Assembly (NCBI GenBank): GCA_046350255.1
Contig: JAXMAV010000006.1
Span: forward strand, 310,001 to 374,000
DNA from: CALDUY01 sp046350255
Lineage (GTDB): Bacteria; Planctomycetota; Planctomycetia; Gemmatales; Gemmataceae
DNA: 64,000 nucleotides
Reading direction: 5' to 3'
The notes under the pieces were generated by a model. It was not told where the DNA came from and did no database searches. It was given only the letters and a program-made list of their open reading frames with translations. Shown here in pieces: positions 35,223-44,686 of the stretch; position 1 is the stretch's first letter; each line of letters begins with the position of its first letter. The position numbers and the translations under genes were made by a program.

Positions 35223-36650
35223 TCAGCTGAGGATGCCCTTCACCAGATGACCATGTACATCGGTCAGTCGATAATCTCGGCCCTGGAAGCGGAAGGTAAG
35301 TTTCTCGTGGTCGAAGCCGAGCAGATGCATGATGGTGGCCTGGAGGTCGTGGACGTGAACCTGGTCCTTCACCACGTGAAACCCGAGGTCATCAGTGGCG
35401 CCATGCACCACGCCTTTACGCACCCCACCGCCTGCCAGCCAGACGGTAAAGGCCTGGGGATGATGATCGCGGCCCATGCTGCGGCCCAGCACTGCATTGG
35501 TTTCCACCATTGGCGTGCGACCAAACTCACCGCCCCAGATGACCAGTGTGTCGTCGAGCATTCCCCGCCGTTTGAGATCCTTGATGAGCGCGGCCGCACC
35601 CTGATCGACCGTCTTGCAGTTATTGCGATGGTTGCCCGCCAGGTCGGAATGGGCGTCCCAGCCTTCATGGTAGATGTTGATGAAGCGAACACCACGTTCG
35701 AGCATTCGCCGGGCAAGCAGGCAAGCCCGGGCGAATGAGGGGCGATCGGGATCGCAACCATACAGGCCGAGCGTTTCTTTCGTCTCCTTGCGCAGGTCCA
35801 TCAATTCCGGCGCGGAGGTCTGCAGTCGGAAGGCCATCTCGTAGGAGGCAATGCGGGTGGCAATCTCCGGGTCGCCGTCGCGTTCCAGACCCAGTCGATT
35901 GAGAGAGCGCACCAGGTCGAGCGAGTCCTTCTGCAATCGGGGGTCCACACCGCGGGGGCTGGAGACATTGAGAATCGGTTGCCCCGAGCTGCGCAGACGC
36001 ACGCCGCCGTATATGGTGGGCAGGAACCCGCTCGACCAGTTGGCGGCACCACCAGAAATGCCCGCGCCGGTGGACATGACCACGAAGGCGGGCAGATCGC
36101 GCGTCTCGGCGCCCAGGCCATAGAGTACCCACGAACCGATGGAAGGCCGACCTGGTTGCGGGAATCCGGTGTTGAAGAAGATCTGGGCCGGTGCGTGGTT
36201 GAACTGATCCGTCTTCATGGAACGGATGAAGCACACCTCGTCGGCGACCTCCGCCAGGTGAGGCAGGACCTCGGTGGCCAACTCCACGCCGGACTTGCCT
36301 GCCTTCTGAAACTTGAAGCGCGGTCCCATGACCGCGGCGTCAGAGCGGATGAAGGCATACCGCTGGCCGCCGATCACACTGGGAGGCAGCGGCTTGCCCT
36401 CGAACTTGGCCAGGGCCGGTTTGGGATCGAACAGATCGAGATGGCTGGGCGCCCCGGCCATGAAGAGATGCACCACCCGCTTGACGCGCGGAGCGAATTG
36501 CGGCTTTTTGGGTGCCAGCGGATCAGGAGCGGCACGGGCAGAAGCCGAGTCCGCCAGCAGGCCTGCCAGGGCAATCTTCCCTAGTCCCACGCCGCAATCT
36601 TGCAAGAAGTGGCGCCGGGCTACCAGGGTGGACGGTAGTTGGGTAGTCAT
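35223..36650 (-). CDS. DUF1501 Tat-exported protein (sulfatase-like)
   Basis: 475 residues. The Tat signal VARRHFLQDCGVGLGKIALAGLL is followed by RVKRVVHLFMAGAPSHLDLFDPKP, the DUF1501 opening. Further typical segments are EVCFIRSMKTDQFNHAPAQ, GNHRNNCKTVDQGAAAL and VIWGGEFGRTP. The family has an alkaline-phosphatase-like/sulfatase-like fold; no enzyme activity is established. It lies 4 bp after the DUF1549/1553 gene, the usual pairing in planctomycetes. Confidence 0.9.
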   Translation of the reverse strand: MTTQLPSTLVARRHFLQDCGVGLGKIALAGLLADSASARAAPDPLAPKKPQFAPRVKRVVHLFMAGAPSHLDLFDPKPALAKFEGKPLPPSVIGGQRYAFIRSDAAVMGPRFKFQKAGKSGVELATEVLPHLAEVADEVCFIRSMKTDQFNHAPAQIFFNTGFPQPGRPSIGSWVLYGLGAETRDLPAFVVMSTGAGISGGAANWSSGFLPTIYGGVRLRSSGQPILNVSSPRGVDPRLQKDSLDLVRSLNRLGLERDGDPEIATRIASYEMAFRLQTSAPELMDLRKETKETLGLYGCDPDRPSFARACLLARRMLERGVRFINIYHEGWDAHSDLAGNHRNNCKTVDQGAAALIKDLKRRGMLDDTLVIWGGEFGRTPMVETNAVLGRSMGRDHHPQAFTVWLAGGGVRKGVVHGATDDLGFHVVKDQVHVHDLQATIMHLLGFDHEKLTFRFQGRDYRLTDVHGHLVKGILS

Positions 36651-36654
36651 CGGC

Positions 36655-39636
36655 TCACCTCTTCGTAATGGTCTCGTCCAGGTTGAACAACACCCGCGTC
36701 AGGGCCACCCAGGCGGCACGTTCTGCACTGTCTCCCGCCCCCGGCCCGGCCAGCGCTGCCGGATCGAGTTCTTTCTTGCGGAATCGCTCCAGTTGTACCT
36801 TGTGGAATCCGAGTAGCTCCCGGCTTTCCTCCGCGGTGGGCAGGCGGCCCAGGATCCGACGGAAGAGCATGGCCAGGCGAGTCTCGGCATCGCCCGGCTG
36901 ATTTAGTGTTTGCGTGGCGAGCGCCTGGGCTCCCTCGAGAATGGTCAGGTCGTTCAGCATCGTCAGGGCCTGTAACGGCGAGTTGGACACTTCTCGCCGG
37001 GCCAGGCAGGTTTCACCTGAGGGGCCATCGAAGGTGCTGAAGAACGCGAACGGCGTGGTGCGCTTCATGAAGGTGTAGAGACCGCGACGATGGCGATCGA
37101 GGCCTTCGCTCGGCTTCCAGTCGAGCCGGCCATAAGCACCGTCGGTGGTGACCTCGGAAGGCTGGGGCGGATACACACTGGGCCCGCCCAACTTCCAGGC
37201 GAGCAGCCCGCTGGATTGCAGCACCAGGTCGCGCACCATCTCGGCTTCCAGGCGGACGCGCGGCCCGCGGGACAGCAGTCGATTGTCCGGGTCCTGGGCC
37301 AGCAACTCCGGACTTACCCGGGAGGATTGACGATAGGCCGCGCTGGTGGTAATCAATCGATGTAGATGCTTGACCGACCAGCCGGAGTCCATGAACTCCG
37401 AGGAGAGCCAGTCCAGCAAATCCGGATGGAACGGCAGATCGCCCTGCAGACCGAAGTCCTGGATGGTCTTAACGATCCCCGTGCCAAAGAAGGCGGCCCA
37501 GTGACGGTTGACTGTCACTCGCGCCGTCAGTGGATTGTCGCGAGACACCAGCCAACGTGCAAAGGTGAGTCGGTTTTTCGGAGTGTCTGCTGGGAGCAGG
37601 TGTAGAGCTGACAGAGTTCCAGGCCCCACTGCTTCCGTCGGTTGCAGGAACTCTCCGCGATGATGCACTGTGGTGGGGCGGGGGTTCTCGGAAGGCCGCT
37701 CCTGAAATACCAGTGAGGTTAAAGGACGAGGCAGTTGCTGCCGCAGAGCATCGACCGGAGCGCGAACACTGGCCATCTCGGGGGCGGAACCCAGGAAGAC
37801 TCGGCGAAGCTGCTGGAGTTGACGCTCGGTCAATTTGTCCGCGGGCAGATGCAGCAACTCCTCCAGCGCGGGTGGCACCACCAGGGCAGATACCGGTCCC
37901 TTGTCGCGGGTTATGGCGATGCGAAAGCGTCCCAACCCGGCGGCGTAGTAGCGCTCGAACAGCATGTGCAGCTTCAGCTCGCGGGCAGTGACAGGCTTTT
38001 CAAATCGGAACACCGCCTGATGAGCCCGTCCCTGGCCGCCGTTGATCGACCAGCCACTTTGCTGATCGCCATCGATGGCCCTGGCTGCGGTGTTGCCTCC
38101 CGAGGCGAAACTCTCGGACGTGGATTGAATCTTGACCTTCTTGCCGTCGACATCGACTGCCAATTCCGAGAGGAAGAACTCGCCAAAGGGGCCCTCATAG
38201 TAGACCCGACCTGGGCCACGCGCCGGCAGACGTTCGTCCGGAAGCACCTCCAAGCGCAAAGCTGTGATTCCATCGAAGTTGCCGGAGAAGGTGAGATCGT
38301 AGGTGTCACTCTTGGATTGATCTCCGGTTACGAAAACCGAGTGATCGTCCTGAATGGTAAGCAACGGCAGGCTGCCTCGCGCTCGGGTGGGCCGCAGGGT
38401 GGTCCACCGCGCACCTTTCTCGCGCTGCCCCTTTAACCAGCGGTCAAACTGCTTCAGCTGGTCGGGGTTCAACTTGCGGGCCAGGTCCTCCTCAAGCTGA
38501 TCGATCTTGCCCTGGACTTCCTTCCGGCGCGCTTCCGTTGTGGGTTCGACAATCTCCAGCTCGGGTTCGTCGGCGTTATTCAGAAAGGCGAAGAGCTGGT
38601 AATACTCGCGCTGCGAGATGGGGTCATACTTGTGGTTATGGCACTGGGCACATTGCAGCGTCAAACCCAGCCAGACGGTGCCCGTGGTGCTCACCCGGTC
38701 GTTCATGGCATGAAAGCGAAACTCGAGCGGGTCGATGCCGCCTTCCTCGTTCAACATCGTGTTGCGATGGAACCCAGTCGCCACTCGCTGGTGCGTGCCA
38801 GCGCCCGGCAGGAGATCGCCAGCCAGCTGCTCGATGGAGAACTGATCGAACGGCATGTCGGCATTAAGAGCCTGAATCACCCAGTCGCGGTAGGGCCAGA
38901 TGCTGCGCGGGCGATCCTTCTCGTAGCCGTTGGTATCTGCATAACGCGCCAGGTCGAGCCAACGCCGGGCCCAGCGTTCGCCGTAGGCTGGCGATGCCAG
39001 TAACCGGTCAACCACGCGCTCATAGGCGTCCGGGCGACTGTCAGCCAGGAAGGCATCAATCTCGGCGAGCGAGGGTGGCAGCCCGGTCAGGTCGAACGTA
39101 ACCCGACGGAGCAAGGTAGCCCGGTCGGCTTCCGCGCTGGGACGAAGACGCTCCTTCTCCAGGCGGGCCAGGAGAAAGCGATCCAGCGGATTGCGAGGCC
39201 AATCTGCCTGACCCACCGTAGGTACGACGGGCCGGCGAATCGATTGAAACGCCCAGTGCGGTTGATACTCGGCGCCTGCGGCGATCCAGCGGCGCAGCGT
39301 TTCCTTCTCCTGGGCTGTCAGTACCGCCTTGGTGCTGGGGGGGGGCATGACCTCGGTCTCGTCCGAAGTTAGCACGCGGAGATAGAGTTCGCTTTGATTG
39401 GGTTTGCCCGGGACGATGGCTCGTTTGCGCGAGCGGGCGGGTTTGAGTGCCTCGTCGCGCACATCGAGACGGAGGCGGGCCTTCCTGGTTTTCTCATCGG
39501 GACCATGGCACTTGAAACAGTGCGTAGCCAGGATGGGGCGCACCTTCGAGGGATAAAAGTCGGGTGGGAGTTCTTCGGCCGCCCTGGCACTGGTGGGCCA
39601 GGCGGCGACGACCAGGAGGAGAGGTAGTCGGTACAT
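36655..39636 (-). CDS. PSCyt1-DUF1549-DUF1553 protein
   Basis: 993 residues. A signal peptide (YRLPLLLVVAAWPTSARAAEE) is followed by a short cytochrome-c-like PSCyt1 domain with ILATHCFKCHGPD (CxxCH, residues about 35-48), which can bind heme. Next comes DUF1549 (NPLDRFLLARLEKERL, LRRVTFDLTGLPPSLAEIDAFL) and, after a beta-rich central region (about 450-640), DUF1553 (LTFARWLVSRDNPLTARVTVNRHWAAFFG, LLDWLSSEFM, ALTMLNDLTILEGAQALA). This three-part layout is almost unique to planctomycetes and relatives. The function is unproven. The proteins are exported and thought to aid polysaccharide use. Its start faces the SGNH hydrolase gene across a 163-bp divergent gap. Confidence 0.95.
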   Translation of the reverse strand: MYRLPLLLVVAAWPTSARAAEELPPDFYPSKVRPILATHCFKCHGPDEKTRKARLRLDVRDEALKPARSRKRAIVPGKPNQSELYLRVLTSDETEVMPPPSTKAVLTAQEKETLRRWIAAGAEYQPHWAFQSIRRPVVPTVGQADWPRNPLDRFLLARLEKERLRPSAEADRATLLRRVTFDLTGLPPSLAEIDAFLADSRPDAYERVVDRLLASPAYGERWARRWLDLARYADTNGYEKDRPRSIWPYRDWVIQALNADMPFDQFSIEQLAGDLLPGAGTHQRVATGFHRNTMLNEEGGIDPLEFRFHAMNDRVSTTGTVWLGLTLQCAQCHNHKYDPISQREYYQLFAFLNNADEPELEIVEPTTEARRKEVQGKIDQLEEDLARKLNPDQLKQFDRWLKGQREKGARWTTLRPTRARGSLPLLTIQDDHSVFVTGDQSKSDTYDLTFSGNFDGITALRLEVLPDERLPARGPGRVYYEGPFGEFFLSELAVDVDGKKVKIQSTSESFASGGNTAARAIDGDQQSGWSINGGQGRAHQAVFRFEKPVTARELKLHMLFERYYAAGLGRFRIAITRDKGPVSALVVPPALEELLHLPADKLTERQLQQLRRVFLGSAPEMASVRAPVDALRQQLPRPLTSLVFQERPSENPRPTTVHHRGEFLQPTEAVGPGTLSALHLLPADTPKNRLTFARWLVSRDNPLTARVTVNRHWAAFFGTGIVKTIQDFGLQGDLPFHPDLLDWLSSEFMDSGWSVKHLHRLITTSAAYRQSSRVSPELLAQDPDNRLLSRGPRVRLEAEMVRDLVLQSSGLLAWKLGGPSVYPPQPSEVTTDGAYGRLDWKPSEGLDRHRRGLYTFMKRTTPFAFFSTFDGPSGETCLARREVSNSPLQALTMLNDLTILEGAQALATQTLNQPGDAETRLAMLFRRILGRLPTAEESRELLGFHKVQLERFRKKELDPAALAGPGAGDSAERAAWVALTRVLFNLDETITKR

Positions 39637-39799
39637 GATCTAAACCACCACAGGTGGGTAGGTGAGCAGATGTTGTTATCGTAGCAACGAGACAGAGCAG
39701 GCTCCAGTGCCGGGTGCCTGGCTTGCTTGCCGGAACGGGCCAGGCGGGGTAGAGTACGCGGCATCAGGTCGTCCGTGTTGTTTCCAGGGAACCGCACCC
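39637..39799. other. Divergent intergenic region between DUF1549/1553 and SGNH-hydrolase genes
   Basis: 163 bp between two divergent start codons; both promoters should lie here. I saw no clear -35/-10 pair, operator palindrome or RNA gene. Confidence 0.45.
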
Positions 39800-42235
39800 A
39801 TGCGCTGGATGATTCTCACACTTGTCCTCTCACTCGTCGGCCTGGGTCGCACCGGGATAGCTGGAGAACCCCTTAAAGGGAAACTCGACGGAGAGCAGAT
39901 CTGGTATGACATCCGCGCGCTGGGACTGGAAGGCCAGGGCTGGACGGCGGTGAAGCAGCCGTTTGATCGCCTGCCCGCCCGGGCCGAGAAACTGGTGCGG
40001 CCTCCCGTCTGGGGGCTGTCGCAGCACTCCGCAGGCCTGTGCGTTCGCTTTCTCACCGATGCCCCTTCGATATCAGCGCGGTGGTCGGTGACGAACCCCC
40101 GGCTCGACATGCCGCACATGCCGGCCACGGGCGTCAGTGGGCTGGATCTCTACGTGCGGGAGCCAGGTGGCCGATGGCAGTGGCTGGGGGTCGGACAACC
40201 GCGCAGTCAGGCCACGACGCAGATACTGGTAAGCGGTGTACCGGAGAAGGGGCTACGCGAATACCTCCTCTATCTGCCGCTCTACAACGGAGTCACCAGT
40301 GTGGAGATCGGCTTGCCTCGGTCGGCCCGCCTCGAGAAGGCACCGCGATGGCCCGCGCACAAGAAGCCAATCGTCTTCTACGGCACCTCGATCACCCAGG
40401 GAGGATGCGCCTCGCGGCCCGGCATGGTCCACACGGCGATTCTGGGTCGGCGGCTCGATTGGCCCGTCATCAACCTGGGCTTCTCCGGAAACGGACGCAT
40501 GGAGATCGAGCTGGCCCAGCTGCTGGGTGAGATCGATGCCGCACTCTACGTGGTAGACTGCCTACCCAACCTGGGCCCCCAGGAGGTGGCCGAACGCACC
40601 GAACCGTTCGTGAAAGCGCTGCGCAAGCTGCGTCCACACACGCCGATTCTCCTGGTAGAAGATCGCAGTTATAGCAATGCGAACATCCTACCCGGGCCGC
40701 AGAAGCGGAACGCCGATAACCGCCGCGCCCTGCGCAAAGCCTGGGAGAAAATGTTCCGCGAAGGGGTGGCCAGCATCCATTACCTCGAAGGCGAGACCTT
40801 GCTGGGATCGGATGGGGAGGCCACAGTGGATAGCTCCCACCCGACCGATCTGGGGTTCCTCCGCCAGGCCGACGCCATGGAAGCGCGGGTGAAGTTCTGC
40901 CTGCCAGCTGCGCCCTCGGCACGGGCACCGATCGAAGGCTATACCGGCCAGGTGAGCTACCACCCAGGTGAGCAGGTGACGTTGCATGTCTCCTGTTCGA
41001 CGCCGCGTTTTCGCTACCAGGTGGAGCGCATCGGTGCGGCCCGTCAGTTGCTGACCAAGGGGGAGGCGCGCGGACAGATTCATCCGATCCCGGAGGATGC
41101 CTCGTCGCACGGCTGCCGCTGGCCAGTGACAGTGACGCTGGATTTGCCCACGGAGTGCCGGTCGGGATACTACCTGGTCACACTCGAGACTCTACTTGGC
41201 ACCGGTAAGAAGGCCACCAGTGAGGCGTTCTTCATCGTCCGACCGGCGCATCCGGGCAAGGAGACGAAGATCCTGCTTCAGCTGGCGACCAACACGTGGA
41301 ACGCCTACACGAACTGGGGGGGCTACAGCCTCTATGCTTACCACGGGGCGAACCGCGTGCAGGGGCGACGGGTGTCGTTCGCGCGCCCGCAGACATCGCA
41401 GTTCGCCAACTGGGAGTTGCCTTTCCTGGCCTGGGCGGAACAGGCGGGCTACACCATCGACGTCTGCGCGAACAGCGACCTGGAGTTTTACCCGGAGTTG
41501 CTTGCGTCGTACAAGCTGGTGCTGTCAGTGGGACACGACGAATACTGGTCGGCTCCCATGCGCGACCACCTGGAGAAGTTCATCACTGGGGGTGGCAACG
41601 TGGCCTTCCTGAGCGGAAACACCTGCTGCTGGCAGGTGCGCTCCGAGGAGAAGGGCCGGGCGCTGGTGTGCTACAAGCAGGCCTACCAGGCCGACCCGCT
41701 GCATGGAAAGGGCGACCCCAGGCTGCTCAGCACGCTCTGGAGCCATCACCTTGTGGGCCGGCCGGAAAACACCCTGACTGGCGTCGGCTTCCTGTGGGGA
41801 GGCTACCACCGCAGTCATGGGCAGCACATGCAGGGCAGCGGGGCGTTCACGGTGTATCGACCCGACCACTGGTTGCTGGCAGGAACCAGCCTGAAGCGTG
41901 GTGAGGAGTTTGGTGGCAAGGACACCATCGTCGGCTACGAATGCGATGGATGCGAGCTGGTATGGAAGGACGGCCTTCCCAGCCCCACGCATCGCGATGG
42001 CACTCCGCCGGGCTTCACCGTGGTGGCCACGGCCCCGGCGCAGTGGCACCCTGATGACTGCGAATGGTACGAGAAATGGGACAAGGGCCGCAGCGGACAC
42101 GCGGTGGTCGGCACCTACACCCGGGGTGGCACCGTGGTCACCGTCGGAACCACCGATTGGGCCCATGGTCTGCGCGGCAAGGATGCTCGTGTGGTACGCA
42201 TCACTCGAAACATTCTCGACCGGCTGGGCAAGTGA
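39800..42235 (+). CDS. Secreted SGNH hydrolase fused to a dimethylformamidase-like domain
   Basis: 811 residues from ATG 39800. The longer frame from 39662 lacks a signal at its start. Residues 1-20 form a signal peptide (MILTLVLSLVGLG). Residues about 25-185 hold the GVSGLDLYVRE motif of the GxDLY domain found before some SGNH esterases. Residues about 185-370 form the hydrolase, with Ser197 in FYGTSITQGG, LGFSGNGRM, and Asp344/His347 in VDSSHPTDLGF. The remaining 430 residues resemble the large-subunit-type domain of N,N-dimethylformamidase (LQLATNTWNAYTNWGGYSLY, LVLSVGHDEYWSAPMRDHLE, GGGNVAFLSGNTCCWQVR). Esterase activity on a polysaccharide is a guess. It ends one base before the convergent DUF1501 stop. 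Confidence 0.88.
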   Translation: MRWMILTLVLSLVGLGRTGIAGEPLKGKLDGEQIWYDIRALGLEGQGWTAVKQPFDRLPARAEKLVRPPVWGLSQHSAGLCVRFLTDAPSISARWSVTNPRLDMPHMPATGVSGLDLYVREPGGRWQWLGVGQPRSQATTQILVSGVPEKGLREYLLYLPLYNGVTSVEIGLPRSARLEKAPRWPAHKKPIVFYGTSITQGGCASRPGMVHTAILGRRLDWPVINLGFSGNGRMEIELAQLLGEIDAALYVVDCLPNLGPQEVAERTEPFVKALRKLRPHTPILLVEDRSYSNANILPGPQKRNADNRRALRKAWEKMFREGVASIHYLEGETLLGSDGEATVDSSHPTDLGFLRQADAMEARVKFCLPAAPSARAPIEGYTGQVSYHPGEQVTLHVSCSTPRFRYQVERIGAARQLLTKGEARGQIHPIPEDASSHGCRWPVTVTLDLPTECRSGYYLVTLETLLGTGKKATSEAFFIVRPAHPGKETKILLQLATNTWNAYTNWGGYSLYAYHGANRVQGRRVSFARPQTSQFANWELPFLAWAEQAGYTIDVCANSDLEFYPELLASYKLVLSVGHDEYWSAPMRDHLEKFITGGGNVAFLSGNTCCWQVRSEEKGRALVCYKQAYQADPLHGKGDPRLLSTLWSHHLVGRPENTLTGVGFLWGGYHRSHGQHMQGSGAFTVYRPDHWLLAGTSLKRGEEFGGKDTIVGYECDGCELVWKDGLPSPTHRDGTPPGFTVVATAPAQWHPDDCEWYEKWDKGRSGHAVVGTYTRGGTVVTVGTTDWAHGLRGKDARVVRITRNILDRLGK

Positions 42236-43627
42236 TCAGACCAGGCCGGGGATGGTGGGGTACTCCGCCATGGTCTGAATTTCGCGCGGGAGACCTCGCA
42301 CCAAACGTAGCCGGCCAAGATCGAACATGCTGTGCATGATGGTGCCGAGGAGATGGCGCACGGTCATCGGCTCGCTGGCCGGGTCGCCTCCATTGCGCGA
42401 CGATTGACCAATTACCTGGCCCATCCGGAGTCCACCCCCGGCCAGAAGCAACGGCGCGAGATTCCCCCAGTGATCGCGACCTCCCTTGCTGTTGATGCGC
42501 GGCGTGCGTCCCATCTCTCCGCAGCAGACCAGCAGAATCTTTTTCGACAGGCCACGCGCTTCGACATCCTCGAGGAAGGCCGACAGGGCATGATCGAGCG
42601 GGGCACCCATGTAACCCATGCCCTCGGTCATGGTGGCGTTGTTGTTGTCGGCGTGCATGTCCCAGACGAAGTTCGTCGTCACCGTGACAAATCCGCAGCC
42701 GCGCTCGCAGAGTCGGCGGGCAAGCAGGAGTAACTTCCCGAGCGAACGGACATTATCGAGGTAGTTCTTGTGGTTGTTCCACTTCTTGCTGATCGACTCC
42801 GGACGGATCAGGGGAGCCGTGTCGTAGCGCTCGCGCGTCTTGAGATCCTCGCGCGAAAGATCGAACGCCTCGCCCACGCCTCGGAGAATCACCTGGAAGG
42901 CCTTGTCGCGGTTCGAGTCGTGCAGGTCGGCCTGGTCGAAGTGAGCCCGGATGGAGTCGAAGCTGCGCAGGAGGGCCCGGCGATCATCCAGGCGCTGGCG
43001 CGGCAGGTGGAGTTCCATGTCGCGCTGCAGGTTCCCTCCCGCCCCCGGAATGAACGGCGTCGTTCCGGGCCCAAAGGGCCCCACCGAGTCGAACCGCCCA
43101 AAGGCTGTTGTTTCGCGCTGGGTCGCCGGGTCCACGGCCCTGGGAAAGAGTGCCGCCGTGGTAGGAAGGCCGTTGAGCGGATGGTTCGGCCCCACGACAT
43201 GCGAGTAGACCGCTCCCAGGTTGGCGCCGAAGGTGGCCTTACCGACCAGGGGCTTGATGTCGTGGTTCCCATCGCCGGTTACAAACGAGCGGACGATGCT
43301 GACCCGGTCGGCCAGCCGGGCCAGGCGCGGAAACGAGCCGCCAAAGGTGATGCCAGGAAGGCAGGTCTTGACCTCACCGGTGGCGCTGCGGATGCCTTCG
43401 GGTGCGGACATCTTGGGGTCGAATGTCTCGATCTGACTGGGCCCGCCGTGCAGGAACAGAAAGATCACCGAGACATCGTTCACCGGCTTGCCGGTCACCG
43501 GTGTAGAATCGGATTCCGAGGCCCGAGCGGGAAAGAATCCCGGCAGGGCCAGCCCGCCCAGCCCCAGTGAACCGACACGCAGGAAGTCTCGCCGTCCCAG
43601 ACGGCTCTCATCGAAGATCGTCAGCAT
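42236..43627 (-). CDS. DUF1501 Tat-exported protein, second copy
   Basis: 463 residues from ATG 43627 (MLTIFDESRLGRRDFLRVG, a twin-arginine signal). Segments are typical of DUF1501: VSVIFLFLHGGPSQIETFDP, DRVSIVRSFVTGDGNHD, LCERGCGFVTVTTNFVWDMHADN and LLVCCGEMGRTPRIN. It differs from the copy at 35223 in not being paired with a DUF1549/1553 gene. Its start is 32 bp after the ornithine cyclodeaminase-like gene, so it is probably the last gene of that run. Role unknown. The stop touches the stop of the convergent hydrolase gene with no spacing. Confidence 0.9.
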   Translation of the reverse strand: MLTIFDESRLGRRDFLRVGSLGLGGLALPGFFPARASESDSTPVTGKPVNDVSVIFLFLHGGPSQIETFDPKMSAPEGIRSATGEVKTCLPGITFGGSFPRLARLADRVSIVRSFVTGDGNHDIKPLVGKATFGANLGAVYSHVVGPNHPLNGLPTTAALFPRAVDPATQRETTAFGRFDSVGPFGPGTTPFIPGAGGNLQRDMELHLPRQRLDDRRALLRSFDSIRAHFDQADLHDSNRDKAFQVILRGVGEAFDLSREDLKTRERYDTAPLIRPESISKKWNNHKNYLDNVRSLGKLLLLARRLCERGCGFVTVTTNFVWDMHADNNNATMTEGMGYMGAPLDHALSAFLEDVEARGLSKKILLVCCGEMGRTPRINSKGGRDHWGNLAPLLLAGGGLRMGQVIGQSSRNGGDPASEPMTVRHLLGTIMHSMFDLGRLRLVRGLPREIQTMAEYPTIPGLV

Positions 43628-43659
43628 CGCATGCCCCCCGGAATGCGTAGTAGAGAGAG

Positions 43660-44655
43660 TTACCACTCTACCAGACGACCCACGCCCTCGGCCAAAGCTT
43701 TCTGGTGGATCTTGCTGGCGACAACGATGTCCTCAATGGCGATGCCGACCGACTTGAACAGGGTGATATCCTGGGGATCCTTGCGGACCGAATAACGGCC
43801 CACAATGATCTGGCCCAGCTCGCGAATGTCGGACCAGTGCAGCGCGCCATCCTCGATAGCCTGGCTGAAGTCGCCGGCCTCGAGCCGACATTGATCCTTG
43901 CTATCGACCACCACGTCGCTGCATTTGCGGAGAACGCTGACCTCGAGTTCGGATTTGCTCAGGAAGTTCGAACCCACCGCGTTGATGTGAACGCCTGGTG
44001 GAACCCAGTGCCCCAGGAGGACCGGCTCCCGCGCTGTGGTGGCCGTCACGATGATATCGCGATCCTCGGCAGCCAGCTCGGGACGGACGACCGGCACCAC
44101 CTCGACTTCGCAGCGGCGGCTCATCTCCTCGGCGAAGGCGTTGCGCCGCTGTTCGTTGGGGCTATACACGCTGACGCGGCGGATCTTGCGCACCTTGCAG
44201 ATGGCTTCGACCTGGGTGCGTGCCTGCAGGCCCGAGCCATACACACCCAGCTCGGCAGCATCGGGCCGCGCCATGTACCGCGTGGCGATGCCGCTGGCGG
44301 CCCCCGTGCGCACCTGGCCCAGGTAATCGGCCTGGATGAGTGCGCGCAGGGCACCAGTCTTGCCATCGAACAGGTTGACAACGAACTGCGGCGGGCCCTT
44401 GCGGCTGGTGGCGTAGACCTTCGCTCCCATGACGCCGAGCGATTTGGCTGCGGCTCCCATCAGGTGAAGCATCGAGTGATCGGTGACCACCCGCTGGCGT
44501 GAGATCAGATGGGCTTCATCCAGCGCCATCTTGCGCAGGCCCTGCTCCACCGCCTCCAGCGCGAGGTCCATGGTGAGCAACTGCTTGACCTCAGCCTCGG
44601 TCAGGAGCAACACCTTCCCGGGGGTTTCACCCTGTGCAGCGGTCGTGGAAGCCAT
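43660..44655 (-). CDS. Ornithine cyclodeaminase/mu-crystallin family protein
   Basis: 331 residues. It has the family opening LLLTEAEVKQLLTMDLALEAVE, the central GQVRTGAASGIATRYMA, the NAD(P)-binding GVYGSGLQARTQVEAI and the late VPPGVHINAVGSNFLSKSELEVS. Members act as ornithine cyclodeaminase, alanine dehydrogenase, ketimine reductase or similar. The sequence does not decide among them. The preceding aminotransferase 31 bp upstream supports a role in amino-acid metabolism. No signal peptide. The start ATG 44655 precedes MASTTAAQGETPGKV and is the only likely start. Confidence 0.9.
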   Translation of the reverse strand: MASTTAAQGETPGKVLLLTEAEVKQLLTMDLALEAVEQGLRKMALDEAHLISRQRVVTDHSMLHLMGAAAKSLGVMGAKVYATSRKGPPQFVVNLFDGKTGALRALIQADYLGQVRTGAASGIATRYMARPDAAELGVYGSGLQARTQVEAICKVRKIRRVSVYSPNEQRRNAFAEEMSRRCEVEVVPVVRPELAAEDRDIIVTATTAREPVLLGHWVPPGVHINAVGSNFLSKSELEVSVLRKCSDVVVDSKDQCRLEAGDFSQAIEDGALHWSDIRELGQIIVGRYSVRKDPQDITLFKSVGIAIEDIVVASKIHQKALAEGVGRLVEW

Positions 44656-44686
44656 GATCTTCTGCTAGCTCCTCGAAGGTCCGAAG

